Of a stretch of 64,000 nucleotides of DNA, positions 1 to 12,770 are shown piece by piece. The notes under the pieces were generated by a model, which was not told where the DNA came from, did not search any database, and saw only the letters and a program-made list of their open reading frames with translations. The stretch covers positions 110,742,216 through 110,806,215 of the forward strand of contig NC_073745.1 of the NCBI RefSeq assembly GCF_029784135.1, given 5' to 3'. Numbering within the stretch: position 1 is the first letter of the stretch; every line of letters starts with the position of its first letter. Source of the stretch: Toxorhynchites rutilus septentrionalis. Lineage: Eukaryota; Arthropoda; Insecta; Diptera; Culicidae. A program made the position numbers and the translations under genes.

Positions 1-1788
1 TTAAAAAGCCGAAATATATTTCATACTCACCAGTTGTATGATCCATTTGTTTTTGTTTGAGATGACAGTTTAGCGGAGTGGAAAAAAGAACCACCAGTGA
101 TGCCATTTGGTTTGTTTAATTATTCAGTATTTTCGACTAACGAACTATCCGCGTTGGCGATATTGGGGAATAGGCATGACAGTATGGATTTGCAGAAAGA
201 ATGAATACACTTTTAAAATGAAAATTATGAATGAACATGATTTTTCCTTAATCAAATTAGTACTCTATGTAAGTGAAAATCACCATTTCCTGCAAATGGT
301 GAAAAAACGTCATAAAAAATATGTTTTGAGATAATTTTATATTATAATGACAAGTTTTTTTGAGAATATCTAAACGTCTATAGAAAATAATTCAAATTAG
401 GGTCATGACAACGTACTTTAAGTAGAAAAAATTATGCCAAGAAAAAAATTTCATACAAATTTTAGCAAATATAAACTGATTCGGGCCGACTAATATGATA
501 GAGAATAGTTTGCCTCATACAAACTATTGCCGTATCCAGATGTCGATACCTAATCGTCGTCATCGTGAATAGGTAACAGCGTTACGGTCGTTGTTAGGTC
601 GATGTTTTTTTCGTCGATTGGATTGTGGGATTCCATAGAGCGGATGATGAGTTCTTGATCGTAAAGTGTACAAAAGACGATCAACTGAAATCTTACGACA
701 CCCGTCGAGGGATTTTTAATTCTCTATTGCACTGACCGCAGTGAGTGGCTGACTCAGTCTCGTGTCGATTTTATTTTGCTGTTGTTTCCCGTCCGTCAGC
801 CAGCAGACGGGTAATCGATGCAATTGATTAATTATATTACCAGCAGATTTGGGAGAATTTCATCCCGCCCATAATCGTTTTTTAGATTCCAACATTCAAA
901 TTTCTCTCCAATTTTTCCAATAGTAATTCAATTAGTGACTTCACGGAACACCTTTCGAATTCGATTGAATTTCAGACCCTTTTTTATTTTGTAGATAAAA
1001 CGGATCACATATTTGATTAATTCAATTCTGTGAGGTTACGTTCTTCGTTGCGAATAAATGTAATGAATTAGTATGGACGTATGTCACTCATATATCGTGG
1101 ACTTCCGACTTATGTGGCAGTAGATTTATCGAACGACTAATGTTTTTTATATCCCTTCAAACTTGTAGCATCTCTCAAATGTACATACTGCTTTGACCGT
1201 AGATTTGCATGGTTGAATCTGGTTAATTTCAGGTATTCAGTCTTCATATTGTCGAAAGAATACTGTTGGAACAAACGGTATCGCAGCAAATGATTATCAA
1301 CATCTTACCTTATCATCAAACAGTATGCGAAGAATTTAAGTGAACTGACGGCATTGGAATATATGAATAAAAAATATCCTTGAAGTTACTGTTATGTAGA
1401 GTTCTACAATCCAAAAATCATATGAGCAAATATTTACGTGCTTACACAAAAAAACATGTTGACATATTTGCGCTAATTTATGTTTTTTGATTAATAAAAG
1501 GTAATCAAGGTCTTTTCTAGCCACCAGCTTACTCGGGCCCGAAAAAAGTGGTCTGTATTTGGACTGGCGGAATAATATATCTCGCAAGACAACGTGTTCG
1601 ATGTCGTAATTGCCTTGGCCAATAACGCATTTACATTAACTCATAAAATTAGTGATTTGAGGGGGATTATTGTTTGTAGTCTCTTGTAGATTAATTTAAA
1701 CACCATCTGAGAAATTCTCTGTGAAACATTAAACATTAAAGTCGTCCTATCTGCTGTAGCGCCTTTTTTTTTCATTTTACCCAATTTC
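1..1788. other. Intergenic DNA, no gene recognised
   Basis: AT-rich sequence with only short ORFs (83 codons or fewer) that resemble no family I know. A stretch near 455-535 weakly resembles part of a dispersed repeat seen again near 55460-55540, so some of it may be old repeat DNA. No RNA gene or promoter could be supported. Confidence 0.5.
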
Positions 1789-1801
1789 ATCGAAGTAAAC
1801 G

Positions 1802-2326
1802 TAGGGGGTCTCCGTAGCCACATTGGTTGCGCGTTCGCTTAGTAAGCGATCGATCTTGGGTTCAAAACTCAGGGTCCTCATTGACCATCTTTGTATTGTT
1901 ACAGAATAGCTACGTCCACGCAACAATCATCAGCGATGGAGATCGATCCACAGTCGAAATAAGATCGATTCATCCATACAACTGCTCTGCTCTGCAAGAC
2001 ACATCGGGCTGCTGTTCTATAAATAACTCAACAATGATCAATCAACTGTCTCCGCTGTCCGGTGGTTCAACTGGATAATGGAAGAACAGAAAGAATACTC
2101 TTACGCCTAATTAGCTACTGTGTGAATGTACCATATGTAATGGTATAGAAGGAATACTGGCGAATGACAACTGTGTACTGTGCTAATTATAGATATGATA
2201 ACCATGTGACATGTACACGATTAAAATTCGGCTCTGTTACATCTAAAATGCTAAATATATAAATGGGGTAAAAAACCCCATTTTTACCCCATTTTATGCC
2301 TTAAATAAATAAATGGGGTAAAAAAA
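1802..2326 (+). mobile_element. tRNA-derived SINE, copy 1, full length with TSD
   Basis: The 5' end is a tRNA-like pol III promoter: an A-box-like TAGCCACATTGGTTGCGCG near 1815 and a B-box-like GGGTTCAAAACTC near 1858. A roughly 400-bp unrelated body follows, then a 3' tail (CGGCTCTGTTAC...GCTAAA) and A-rich repeats. The target duplication ATCGAAGTAAACG flanks it exactly at 1789-1801 and 2327-2339, which fixes the boundaries. Two more copies of the family lie near 28.0 and 35.0 kb. The tail near 2262-2326 repeats an aatggggtaaaa unit and includes a small inverted repeat. ORFs inside it are not genes. Confidence 0.8.
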
Positions 2327-2339
2327 ATCGAAGTAAACG

Positions 2340-3188
2340 CGCTCGAAAAGTAAAATTGAACGCCCGGACGAGAGAGCGAGAATCGTAAAGCGTACGTCAT
2401 AGAGACACTCATTCCCATGGAGCAAATTCTTGTTAGGAGTTGTAAACAAAACGAGGAAGGAGAGTAACTCAATTATTCGAACTATTTTCAGTCTAGCAAT
2501 GTTTTGGTCAACTCAGAGTTACCAAGAGGAAATCATTTGGTTATGATGGGAGATGATTAATAGTTAGTCACAGTTGGCACAGATTGCGATCTGTGCAGTT
2601 TGCGATTAATCGTGAATCACATCATGCTCCCATGTTTTCCATCCTTGACCGTACACAATTATCAATTTTTCTCATCAGTAAAAACTTGTTAGAGAAAACA
2701 TAATTGAAATGGGAAAAGTAGTTTTCTTTTATAATTTTTACTTCCATAGTGTTTATTCAACCCAATGCGCATTTTAATTGGACTAACAATAACACAACAT
2801 ACTATACTATATGTAGAGCATATAGGAAATCACTTTTTCCAATATTTTTTTATTTATTATTTTTCTCGCCATATAAACATTCCTTGGGTGAAAATGAACA
2901 CAACAAAACAGACAGCTTGAACCAAACGACCCGTTCTCGAGCGGGATCACACCTTAGTTTTTGTTTATGAAAATTGAAATAAATCGTTTCATATATCAAG
3001 TCATTTTTTACACAACTGCTACCATATACAATTTTACACTTACACTTGTGCTATATTTTTCACAATACACGATCGGTCAGTGATATGAAATTTCACGAAG
3101 CAACCAACATTAAAGTTTCACATTTAAATTTTATTTGCTAGAATTAATCGTATCACTCACCTTACTTGCAATATAAAAATGCCCCCCA
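2340..3188. other. Intergenic DNA, nothing recognised
   Basis: AT-rich unique-looking sequence without a supported gene, RNA or transposon end. Confidence 0.5.
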
Positions 3189-3348
3189 CTTGCATATATT
3201 TGCCATGCCGAGTTCACCCGGGCACCTTGGTTTTCATATCTCTGTTAGGGAACATATTTCGGTGGGAGCAAAAGCTCCCCCCTCTTTTATGTATTTACAA
3301 TGCCGATTTCCCACAGGCTGCTTGGTTTAGATGTCTCTGTTAGGGAAC
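3189..3348 (+). repeat. Two-copy degenerate tandem repeat (~95-bp period)
   Basis: Two diverged direct copies, about 3189-3253 and 3284-3348, share a 'TATTTgCcATGCCGA' block and the run TCTCTGTTAGGGAAC. The spacer holds a GGGAGC/GCTCCC inverted repeat. This may be the edge of a larger dispersed repeat. No coding content is apparent. Confidence 0.55.
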
Positions 3349-3626
3349 CGCCGCATGTGTCGTCGATTTCGACCAATCAAAAGAGGGTATTTCCGTTAGG
3401 ATTGAGGTTGAGATTTTTAGTTTTTTCGATGGTTAGTTTCATGACATACATTATTTGCTTCAATATAAAAAATTCCGAGATCGATTGACGCAAAAATTTC
3501 ATCAATCCATCATGAAATGACTGAGTAATAAGCATTTGAAATTGGACAATTTCAAGATGTGCTCGATTTTAGATTCTCAATTTGTACCCCAATATGTTCC
3601 CGAAAGACTTAATCCAACGTCAAAAA

Positions 3627-3720
3627 TAAAAATTACCGAAATTACCGGCAATTGGTTGTAAAATTACCGGTAATTTGGTAATGGAAAATGACCCGGTATT
3701 ACCGGTAAAGCAAGATTACT
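3627..3720 (-). repeat. ACCGGTAATT-rich repeat, inverted copy of 38220-38310
   Basis: This block of repeated TTACCGGTAA motifs is, in reverse complement, closely similar to 38220-38310, including the order of motifs and the 'CCGGGTCATTTT' spacer. At 38.2 kb the repeat directly precedes a hAT transposase relic, so I infer it is a terminal or subterminal segment of that element family. Transposase homology was not seen here. Confidence 0.5.
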
Positions 3721-4027
3721 TCAAAAGACAAAAATTATCGTCAAGTACCGCACAACGGGACAAAATGTAAGTCAAACGGACAAACAAATAACAATGAATT
3801 CTTATGTAGTATTTAAGTCAAATACATGTAAACTAACACATACACGAAATGAAATTTAATTGAAGGTATATAATAATATCCCAGTTAAGACGTAAATTCC
3901 ACGTCTCTGGTTGTCTTGATATTTTCGGATTCGGAAGTCAGCCCCCGCGCTGTTATAAGTTGGCAAATTCCCAACAACAGTGATTTTTAAAACTTACTGA
4001 AAATTATTAACTATTGGTCATTTTCGA

Positions 4028-4029
<2 letters not shown>

Positions 4030-4114
<85 letters not shown>

Positions 4115-4117
4115 CGA

Positions 4118-4155
<38 letters not shown>
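4030..4155. repeat. (TA)n microsatellite, interrupted
   Basis: Two long TA runs are separated by TTTTCGAG, and the same phrase precedes the first run. ORFs reading as repeated Tyr-Ile are artefacts of the repeat. Confidence 0.95.
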
Positions 4156-4158
<3 letters not shown>

Positions 4159-4159
4159 T

Positions 4160-5520
<1,361 letters not shown>

Positions 5521-5541
5521 TTAATAATTATATAGAATTAA

Positions 5542-6132
<591 letters not shown>

Positions 6133-6143
6133 ACTCTCTCCCT
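6133..6143 (-). other. Polypurine tract
   Basis: On the minus strand AGGGAGAGAGT lies immediately upstream of the 3' LTR, the expected position of the plus-strand DNA primer. The call rests on position and purine content. Confidence 0.8.
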
Positions 6144-6203
6144 AATGAAGATTCGTCTCGAATCTTAAGTTGTTTTCTTCGGAGGTACAATTCGATGAGG
6201 CTG

Positions 6204-7869
6204 CTAGAATTGAAACCGCTGTTGTTGATTGTTGCATAGATGAACTTCTGCGAGTATCGTTGAAGTTGTTTGTGCTGGGTTTTCTAGTGATTTGTCTTGT
6301 TGGGTTTGATCTGAGGAGAGGGAAGATGTCATGCTTTTTGTGTTAGCATAGGGTTTTACCTCTGTTGATACATTTCGTGGTGTGGTGTATACTCCAATAT
6401 GTTTCTTCAGGCTCATGATTGCCAATCCTATGATCATGGCTGCGAGTGGAATCAGGAATCCAATCGTAGTATGTTGCAGTGTTATGTGGTCTCTTTGCAG
6501 TTTATGGATGTGGTCTCGGTTTTCAATTCTAAGCAGGTTTACTTGTTGCAGATCAGGTTGGTTGAAGATTACTGTTGGCTGAAAGTTCACTCCAATTGTT
6601 GAAATAGTTCTGATCTCGTGATGATTAATTGTCCTCTTGTCGTCGTATTTGCTTCCATTGATTGAAACAGAGCAGTTTGGATATTTGATCAGTAGAGTTC
6701 CCGTTATCTGTCTCGATTTGATGTTGCAATTTGAATCCAGAAGAACGGATTTATCAGCGTTTCTCACGATCAGCGTGTGGTCGTCGATAGGCTTAATGTC
6801 CATTCCGATGCGATGTTCCTCGTAGGGGCAAGATGCGTTGATTCCTCTTAATGCGTTGTCGATACAACCGTCGCCTGTTAAATTCGTGAGCTCCTGTCTT
6901 TGGCAAATTCTATAATTTTCAACAATTGTACATTCGTTATTTATTCCTAGTGTCAGTGTTTTACTCAGAACAGCTGAGTTGTAGGGTGTCGATATAATTC
7001 TGTTTTTTCTTGGTAATGTTTCAAATCTAATATATTGGAACTTTTCTGACATAAATATTGGGATCTTGATCACAAATATTATTTTTGTACTTTCATGATG
7101 TGTTTCTATACTAAGAAATTCATAAATTTGGTCAATATTGTTAATGTGAATATTTTGTTCTTCTAACTTTTCTAGTACAAACTCTGTTTCATTATTGTTT
7201 AATATTGCCCTAGATAAAATCCCTATTTTCGATAGTTGTACAATTTCAAAAATGTCTCTTAGTTGGTTGTTTAGTAGATCTAGATTGAAAAATAGATCGT
7301 GAACTATTCCTTTTAAATGATTTTCATATTCTGTGTTTACGTTATTGGCAATTCTCGATATTCTTCTTAAAACCTCAATTTGGTTTTCATTTACGTGGCT
7401 AATTAAATTGTTAATTTTAGCTTCGAATTCCTGATTGATTCTGATTTGTCGGTTGTTGTTGTCAATAAGTGTGTTGGTTTTGGTTTTTGAATTTTCTATC
7501 GTTTGTCGGATTAATTGTAAATCGTCGTCGTCTAAATTGCCGGTCAATGATTTGATAAACGTTCCTAATGGGTTTAAGAGTCCTCGTTTCTGTCGGTGTA
7601 TGGGTTTCAACTGTTTGTAATTGTCGGAAATTTGTTTCATCCTAATGTCCAATGTTTTAAGGTATGGTTTCGTGAAATTTTGTCGTTCGAACTGGTGTAA
7701 CGTATACTGGAGGTTGGTGAAACTACTTTCGAACTTTTCCAAATCCACGATGTGGAGATGGAAATGTTGAGATGTGATAATCTTCGCTTCTCTCTCGCTA
7801 AATGCTATTATTCCATCATGTCGTGAGAGGTCTGTTATCGTCACTTCTGCTGTAACATCAAGGGCTAAT
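6204..7869 (-). CDS. Errantivirus envelope (F-type) protein, env
   Basis: An envelope glycoprotein of the gypsy Env / baculovirus F-like type. An uninterrupted ORF of 546 codons runs from 7844 to 6204 and is open further upstream. No ATG precedes the conserved part. A good acceptor (TTTCTCTATTCCAG) ends at 7870, which points to expression from a spliced RNA that supplies the start and signal peptide; I infer exon start 7869. About 85 residues into the ORF lies a furin-type site RQKR followed by a Gly/Leu-rich fusion-peptide-like segment. Several N-x-S/T sites follow. A hydrophobic anchor (about residues 461-477) and a ~69-residue cytoplasmic tail end the protein. No stop or frameshift is seen in env. 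It lies just 3' of pol. Confidence 0.85.
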
Positions 7870-7913
7870 CTGGAATAGAGAAATATGTGAGTACTACTTT
7901 GGGTTTCGAGACG

Positions 7914-10163
7914 TCATTTTCTTTGACGTCTTATTTTTGTTTTATGTATCGTTCTTCCATTCTGATCTTGGAAGGTTTTTGTGTTATCTCTTGCGATTTG
8001 ATATCGTTTATACTTATCCTTTGTTTTACTTTTGACCCCTTGGCGCGCGACGTATACAGTTTCGTCCACTTCCAGTGATGGGTCAGCTTCCTTGTTTTTG
8101 TTGTGGTGCTGTAAATCTTGTTTTTGTTTTTTAATGAGAGCTAATGTTGCTTCATTGTATATTTCATTCCTTTTCCTAACAATTTCTTCAATGTTACTCG
8201 GTCTCACCTCTCCCTCTTTTATTCCAAAGAATACTTCTTTGGGTCGCATCTTGGTTGAAGAGTGAATAGTGTCGTTATAAAGTGCTACAGTGACTCTAAA
8301 CAACTCTTTCTTACTTAATCCCTCATGTTTCGATCTACAACAGCGAAACATTTCTGCAATTGTTGAGTGAAATCGTTCAACGATTCCATTCACTTCGCTT
8401 TTATTAGATGGTGTGAAATATGTTTCAATTCCTAGTTCTTCTAACATGCCTCTTACTTCAACAGACTTTAGTGCTGGTTCATTGTCACTGACCAAAAGTC
8501 TGGGTATCCCATATGTTGAGAAGAATTTTGTCAGTCCTGAACGGACGTCAGGAATCGATCTCGATTTAATTGGAAAAAGCATTCCGAACTTCGATAATTT
8601 GTCTACCACGGATATGAACGTGTTTGGTTGACATATGAATATATCAACATGAACTATGTCTAGCGGCTTTTTAGGTATTGGAGTTTGGGCTAGGTTCAAT
8701 TTATAAGGATGTCGCTCATATTTAGCAGTTTTACACGTATTGCACAATGTGACGTGTGTTCTAACTTTCCTTTTCATGTTCGGGAAGTAGAATTTCTGGC
8801 TGATAGCCATCAGATTTTCTTCGATGCCTCTGTGAGCTCTTGTATGTGTTGTATTTATGACTTCATTCTGTTCTTCTTCAGTTTTTAAGTCAATTAAGAA
8901 CTTTTGTGAAATAACTACTTTAAACGTTTTGACGCGAGAAAAATAGTTTTTATACACAATTTGAAGGGTGTTGATGAGATTTTCTGGGCAGTAAATGCAA
9001 TTTACTCTTTTAGGATCCATGAATTCTTTGAATATTCTTAGTAATATTGGTACACCAAAATTCACTTTTGTAAACGTGTGTCTTAGGACTTTGGGAAAAA
9101 CTTGTTCTCCGGTGGTCTCACTCTCAGTTCCATCTATTTTCAAAATGATCTGATTGGAAAAAGTGTTTACCGGTTTTTCGGTACATGCGATAAATTCCGA
9201 GTCATCGGTGTCTGCCGAATGTTGCGTAGCAGCGTCTGATGAAGAATCATTTTGTTCTTCATTCAGATTTAAATTTTGGGGAATTCTAGAGAGGCCATCG
9301 GCAACGACATTTTGTTTTCCGGCACGATATCTTATATCGTAGGAATAGTCCATTAAAGCAATCATCCATCTGGCAATTTTACTTGATGGATCTTTCAAGT
9401 TCACGGCGCAAGTAAGCGGCTTGTGATCTGTGTATAAAATGAATTTATTTCCGAAAAGGTACGGTCGGAAATATTTGGTTGCCCAATAAATAGCTAGTAA
9501 CTCCTTCTCAATAGTGGAGTACTTTTCTTCGGTTTGACTGAGTGTTCTCGATGCAAAAGCAACAGGTTTATCTCTTCCGATTGGACCTTGTGAGAGAACA
9601 GCTCCTATTGCGTATTTGGATGCATCTGTTGTCAATATGAAGGTTTTTTCGAAATCTGGGTGTATTAGAATAGCGCTGCTAGAAAGTATCTGTTTGCACT
9701 TGTTGAATGCTTTTAGAAATTCTGGAGTATGTTCTACTTTCTCATTTTTCCGAAGACATTGTGTTAGCGGTTTCGTTATCCGGCTGAAATCCTTTATGAA
9801 TTTTCTATAGTATCCCAGTGTTCCTAAGAAGGATTTAATGTCCTTCTCGGTTTTGGGAATTGGCCAATTTTGGATAACTTCAATTTTTTCTGGGTTTGGT
9901 TTTACACCTTCTTCATTCACCACGTGACCGAGGAAGGAGACCTCTTTCTTCAAAAATTCACTTTTGTCGAGCTGTATTTTTAAGTTGGCTTTTTTAAGAG
10001 CAGCGAAAATTTTATTTAAGTTGTTGCAGTGTTCTTGTAAACTGCTGCTGAATACAATGATATCGTCCATATACACTAGGCAGATAAATCCGGCTAGGCC
10101 TACCAGCACAGCATTCATTGTTCTCTGAAATGTTGCCGGGGCGTTTTTCAGCCCGAATGGCAT
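7914..10163 (-). CDS. Errantivirus pol, C-terminal part (RT palm, RNase H, integrase)
   Basis: 749 codons in one frame. The RT fingers/palm segment starts MPFGLKNAPATFQ, and the catalytic YMDD is at residues 31-34. The RNase H domain follows with a TTDASKYAIGAVLSQ block. The integrase has an HHCC zinc finger (H-x-H...C-NTC) and a DDE core with VHVDIF, VSDNEPALKS and a VNGIVERFHST block bearing the Glu. The C-terminal tail is basic. It normally continues the 10189-11346 reading frame; here they are separated by one extra A in the run at 10205-10211 (seven A on the minus strand). It would copy the RNA and integrate the DNA. As it stands, full-length Pol is not made unless ribosomes shift or the base is an assembly error. 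Confidence 0.9.
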   Translation of the reverse strand: MPFGLKNAPATFQRTMNAVLVGLAGFICLVYMDDIIVFSSSLQEHCNNLNKIFAALKKANLKIQLDKSEFLKKEVSFLGHVVNEEGVKPNPEKIEVIQNWPIPKTEKDIKSFLGTLGYYRKFIKDFSRITKPLTQCLRKNEKVEHTPEFLKAFNKCKQILSSSAILIHPDFEKTFILTTDASKYAIGAVLSQGPIGRDKPVAFASRTLSQTEEKYSTIEKELLAIYWATKYFRPYLFGNKFILYTDHKPLTCAVNLKDPSSKIARWMIALMDYSYDIRYRAGKQNVVADGLSRIPQNLNLNEEQNDSSSDAATQHSADTDDSEFIACTEKPVNTFSNQIILKIDGTESETTGEQVFPKVLRHTFTKVNFGVPILLRIFKEFMDPKRVNCIYCPENLINTLQIVYKNYFSRVKTFKVVISQKFLIDLKTEEEQNEVINTTHTRAHRGIEENLMAISQKFYFPNMKRKVRTHVTLCNTCKTAKYERHPYKLNLAQTPIPKKPLDIVHVDIFICQPNTFISVVDKLSKFGMLFPIKSRSIPDVRSGLTKFFSTYGIPRLLVSDNEPALKSVEVRGMLEELGIETYFTPSNKSEVNGIVERFHSTIAEMFRCCRSKHEGLSKKELFRVTVALYNDTIHSSTKMRPKEVFFGIKEGEVRPSNIEEIVRKRNEIYNEATLALIKKQKQDLQHHNKNKEADPSLEVDETVYVARQGVKSKTKDKYKRYQIARDNTKTFQDQNGRTIHKTKIRRQRK

Positions 10164-10188
10164 TCTTAGATATTCGTAGTGGCCGTTC

Positions 10189-11346
10189 TCAGTTGAAAAT
10201 GCAGTTTTTTTGAATATCGTCTTTTTCCATCAGAATTTGGTGGAATCCCGAAGCTAAATCTAGGGTTGTAAAATATTTACTTCTCCCTAATTTATCTAGG
10301 ATATCCGTGATATTCGGTATGGGGAATTTATCATCCACAGTTTTAGCATTGAGCTTTCTGTAATCAACGACAATTCTCCATTTTTGAATACCTGCAGCAT
10401 CCGCTTTCTTCGGAACGACCCAAATGGGTGAATTCCATGGTGACGTAGAAGGACGAATTATGTTTTCATCAAGCATTTTCTGAATTTGTTTGCCGACTTC
10501 CTCTTTATGGCAATGAGGATACCTATAGCTTTTCTGATACACAGGTATCTCATCATGGGTCAAAATTTTATGTTTCACAACATTAGTAGCTGTAAGGGGT
10601 TCGTTGTCGAGGTGAAAAATATCTTGATTTTCCTCAATGACATTGATCAAACTATTTTTCTCTTCTCTGTTTAAATGATCCAGACGAAGTTGGTCCATAA
10701 GTTTTCTGAATCTGTCAGGACGAGCTTCCAAAAAATTGAATTCGTTTTGCTCAACCAAGCATTCAAAGTTATTAAGAGTGATCTCAAGTGGATAATCTAA
10801 TGAAAGTGTTTGATTCTCAGTTGAACTGTTCTTGAGACTGACAATGGCTTTATGACCTACTGCTTGGTATAAACCAGCACATATGAAAAGGTTTGTATTG
10901 ATTTCGAGATCATCTTCTAGTAAAAAATCACCTGATTGCTCGGAAACTGGTATCTCTATATTATGAATGGTTTCTCTTGAAATTTCCTTTGAGAAAGGTT
11001 CTGGATGTTTTCTGAGCATCTGAAGTTTTGTTCCTAATATGGTTATGGAATTGTCATCTGTTTCAATCTTCGCTTTAAGTTCCTGAAGCGTTTCATACCC
11101 AATAAGGCCGTGGAAAAAATTATGAAAATCAAAAATATGAAATTTGAACGATTTATCAGTTAAGTCGGGAAATGGATTGAAGTCGACATATCGTTCAATT
11201 TTGTGAGTGCCTGAGATGTTGGAGACAACAGTTGGTGTAGGCAGCGCAAAGGATTTTTTCACAAATCGGGGGCATAAATAATTTTTGTTAGCTCCCGTAT
11301 CTATCAATAATTTCAATCCAAACCCTTGACGTGTGGGAATTTCCAT
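10189..11346 (-). CDS. Errantivirus pol, N-terminal part (protease, RT start)
   Basis: 385 codons from the first ATG, with the frame open further upstream into the end of gag. The aspartic protease motif LLIDTGANKNYLC lies at about residues 14-26. A linker follows, then the RT N-terminal half with IVDYRKLNAKT and the first catalytic Asp in TLDLASGFHQI. The frame is -1 relative to gag, and a TTTCCCC heptamer (11376-11382) sits two codons before the gag stop, so a -1 ribosomal shift is plausible. It ends prematurely at 10189 because of the homopolymer length change at 10205-10211. The family assignment is certain; the activity of this copy is doubtful. Confidence 0.88.
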   Translation of the reverse strand: MEIPTRQGFGLKLLIDTGANKNYLCPRFVKKSFALPTPTVVSNISGTHKIERYVDFNPFPDLTDKSFKFHIFDFHNFFHGLIGYETLQELKAKIETDDNSITILGTKLQMLRKHPEPFSKEISRETIHNIEIPVSEQSGDFLLEDDLEINTNLFICAGLYQAVGHKAIVSLKNSSTENQTLSLDYPLEITLNNFECLVEQNEFNFLEARPDRFRKLMDQLRLDHLNREEKNSLINVIEENQDIFHLDNEPLTATNVVKHKILTHDEIPVYQKSYRYPHCHKEEVGKQIQKMLDENIIRPSTSPWNSPIWVVPKKADAAGIQKWRIVVDYRKLNAKTVDDKFPIPNITDILDKLGRSKYFTTLDLASGFHQILMEKDDIQKNCIFN

Positions 11347-11369
11347 GTAAGGGATGAAATTTTTTGAGT

Positions 11370-12716
11370 TTACCTGGGGAAATGGGATGTGCTTTCCAGT
11401 TGAAAATTTAGGTTATCGACTGCTTCGCTAGAAGTTTCTTGTTCGTAGGTCTCATTGGAAGTTTCTTGCTCATTTTCTAAATGTATTTCTGAATGGTCTT
11501 CTTCGTATGAATAATTATCCATTGGCGTTGGGTAGTAATCGTGGTGATAACTTGCCAAGGGATAACATTGATACTCGTATTGATACTCTTGAGCGTTTTG
11601 TTGAGTTTGTTCAATATTTCTTAATTCCGTTATCCGTGCTGGTCTCGGTGGGACAGCAGGAAAGAATTGGCTTCTTGCATTATAATTATGCGGTGGTCTA
11701 TTAACGTAATTTACATATTTAGAGCGAATGGATTTATCAGCATTCATTGGACTCGGTAATGCTTTCCGAAGTTGTCCATTGTTGGTATTATTGCCCTGAG
11801 GTGGAGCTGGAAAACGAGGCGTAAAGTTTGGTCTGGTTGGAATACTTTCATGCTGATATGATTGATATGGTTGACGGGGAATAAATGGTCGATGATTAAA
11901 CATCGGTTGACGAGTTTGTAATTGAGGATAAAAATGTATTGGTTTGGGTAAACGTGGTGTTAAAGTCGGTTTACTTAAGCCCGTACGACTTTGATAGTTA
12001 CGTTCTTCTACCGCAGCATCAAATGCTTGTTTTATATTTCTGGGTTGACGTGCACGCACGTTCCCTCCAATCGGCTCTTTCAGCCCTGCTAGGAAAACCT
12101 GTAGAGCATTTTCCTTATGCGTCGAGTTTCTATCATTTTTAATATTCTCTTCTCTTGGAGAAATATTAGTATTATTAATTAGTAAGGATAGAAGATTTTG
12201 TACTTGTCCAAAAAATTGTTCAACTGATCCGTTTTGCTGAAGTTGAAACAGCTCGCGGGTAAGTGTGACTGAGTCACGTTTATCATTATAATAAGCGATG
12301 AGATTTGCTTTAATCTCATCCCAGTTGAGAGAAGTTCCATAAGTTTCTAGGACTTGGTCCGCTTCATTAATTATTTTGCTTCTTATAGCTTGAAGCCAAA
12401 TTTGCTCGAAAGGTGTATTTTTAATAGGTTCCATGAATGGCATAAAATGTTCGACGGACCTAATGAAACTATGCAACTTAACGGGATTGCCGTCGAATGG
12501 TTGCAGTTCTCTCACCGCTTGGGGTGTTTGGAGAGATTTCGTAATCTTTTCAGCCTGTTCGAATATTCTGTTTGTTTCTTCAATTCGATTCATGTTCTGT
12601 CTAGGGGGTAGTAAAGGATTCGGTTGAGGTGGAGGAGGAGGTATTGGGTTAGGAGAATTGTTCATTTCCGTGTTCATTTCTCGATTTCTTAAATTATAGG
12701 GATGGAAACGGTCCAT
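11370..12716 (-). CDS. Errantivirus gag
   Basis: 448 codons from the ATG at 12716; a longer ORF would need a TTG start at 12719. Gag forms the particle core and packages RNA. The N-terminus is polar and then Pro-rich (PPPPPQP near residues 25-35). A helical retrotransposon-Gag-like middle follows (VRELQPFDGNP, FFGQVQNLLSLLINN). The basic, Gln/Pro/Tyr-rich C-terminus lacks a CCHC knuckle, as is usual in errantiviruses. It has no internal stop or frameshift and ends 24 bp before the first ATG of pol. Confidence 0.85.
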   Translation of the reverse strand: MDRFHPYNLRNREMNTEMNNSPNPIPPPPPQPNPLLPPRQNMNRIEETNRIFEQAEKITKSLQTPQAVRELQPFDGNPVKLHSFIRSVEHFMPFMEPIKNTPFEQIWLQAIRSKIINEADQVLETYGTSLNWDEIKANLIAYYNDKRDSVTLTRELFQLQQNGSVEQFFGQVQNLLSLLINNTNISPREENIKNDRNSTHKENALQVFLAGLKEPIGGNVRARQPRNIKQAFDAAVEERNYQSRTGLSKPTLTPRLPKPIHFYPQLQTRQPMFNHRPFIPRQPYQSYQHESIPTRPNFTPRFPAPPQGNNTNNGQLRKALPSPMNADKSIRSKYVNYVNRPPHNYNARSQFFPAVPPRPARITELRNIEQTQQNAQEYQYEYQCYPLASYHHDYYPTPMDNYSYEEDHSEIHLENEQETSNETYEQETSSEAVDNLNFQLESTSHFPR

Positions 12717-12770
12717 CAAATCCTATATCTCGGGGGTGAAGAAATTTGATTAGTTTTTCTTTAGAATTTT

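Noticed and set aside
6382..6825. Plus-strand ORFs across env
   Set aside because: Antisense shadows of the env coding frame.
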